Below are positions 63,536-64,000 of a stretch of 64,000 nucleotides of DNA, piece by piece. The notes under the pieces are model-generated. The model saw only the letters and a list, made by a program, of their open reading frames with translations. It had not been told where the DNA came from and did not search any database. The first letter of the stretch is position 1, and every line of letters starts with the position of its first letter. Origin of the DNA: Umbilicaria muhlenbergii (lineage: Eukaryota > Ascomycota > Lecanoromycetes > Umbilicariales > Umbilicariaceae); the NCBI GenBank assembly GCA_000611775.1, contig KK106985.1, positions 1,412,291 to 1,476,290 of the forward strand. The letters run 5' to 3'. The position numbers and the translations under genes are program-made.

Positions 63536-64000
63536 GGGGGTTGGGGTTGGAGCGGAGGGGTCGTAGGGGTTTATGCAGTTTTCATCAAGGGTTGGTTATA
63601 GATCCTGAGATGTGTTGCATGATTGTTGTCTTCTATAAAGCTTGCACGGTATCTTGGGTTGCTAAAGCCCCTACTAGACGATCAAGAGACCTCGTTGCTT
63701 CCTAACGTCCCTCGTTGCCTGATTTAACGATCTTTGCCAGTGCCCAAGTTGTATCTTTACCGTAGCTAGAGGACATATTTGTAAAGGAATCTTGCCAACC
63801 AGCCCCTCTTTCCCCCAGTGCGATAACGACGCCGCCACCGCTTCAGTCTGGAAGGCCGTGCAGCGTCAACGCTGGTGGACGATGTGGCCGGTTGGGCTTG
63901 TGAGTCACAGCCGTTGACGAGCGTGGCGTCTGAGTCGTTGAACCGCGGGCCCCGACTGTTGGCTGATGAGACAAAGCCTTCCTCGGATGCCTGAGTGGTG
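63536..64000. other. 3' region of HBS1 to window edge
   Basis: 465 bp downstream of HBS1. No gene start, RNA gene or repeat can be recognised before the window ends. Confidence 0.5.

Overview
The window is nuclear DNA of a filamentous ascomycete (Pezizomycotina). The evidence is dense short introns (mostly 46–80 bp, GT…CTRAC…AG), readable genes on both strands separated by 0.2–1.4 kb, and orthologues named from Aspergillus carbon repression (creC, creD) beside general fungal genes. I cannot fix the class from sequence alone. No transposon, retroelement, viral insertion, rRNA, tRNA, CRISPR array or secondary-metabolite cluster is visible. I reassembled exon structures by hand for 22 protein genes; most splice junctions preserve frame and family alignment.

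Layout. 0–6 kb: GLO1 (minus, cut by the left edge), a LAMTOR2/roadblock-like protein, and the mitochondrial Miro GTPase GEM1 (minus). 6–20 kb, all plus strand: creC (WD40), creD (alpha-arrestin), an SLM1-type BAR-PH protein, a ZDS-type polarity protein, methionine-sulfoxide reductase B. 20–32 kb: a SMAP/Age2-like ArfGAP ending in a G23 run, phosphoglycerate dehydrogenase (minus), hydroxyacid-oxoacid transhydrogenase, and an SCP160/vigilin-type multi-KH protein (minus). 33–41 kb: the PAK kinase STE20, the ESCRT-0 subunit HSE1, cytochrome b5 (minus). 41–48 kb: a nine-exon, 1768-aa protein (minus) that joins a nucleotidyltransferase-like N-terminus to ankyrin repeats, then a small decayed-looking gene. 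48.5–64 kb: an unknown nuclear-type protein, actin capping protein alpha, the ubiquitin hydrolase DOA4 (minus) divergent from the second ESCRT-0 subunit VPS27, a maleylacetoacetate-isomerase-like GST (minus), and the ribosome-rescue GTPase HBS1.

How the genes relate. Most are unrelated housekeeping genes, but ubiquitin-dependent membrane traffic is over-represented. Both ESCRT-0 subunits (HSE1, VPS27) and the deubiquitinase that acts with ESCRT (DOA4) lie within 22.4 kb. CreD, an arrestin adaptor for the HECT ubiquitin ligase, and CreC, partner of the CreB deubiquitinase, sit side by side 28 kb away. SLM1, ArfGAP, capping protein, STE20 and ZDS add plasma-membrane, actin and polarity functions. 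The least understood item is the nucleotidyltransferase-ankyrin gene at 41.3–47.1 kb. Other points of interest are a non-canonical GC-AG intron, start codons isolated in exons of 5–10 nt, possible dual targeting of MsrB, and in-frame alternative splice sites in ZDS, HSE1 and HBS1.
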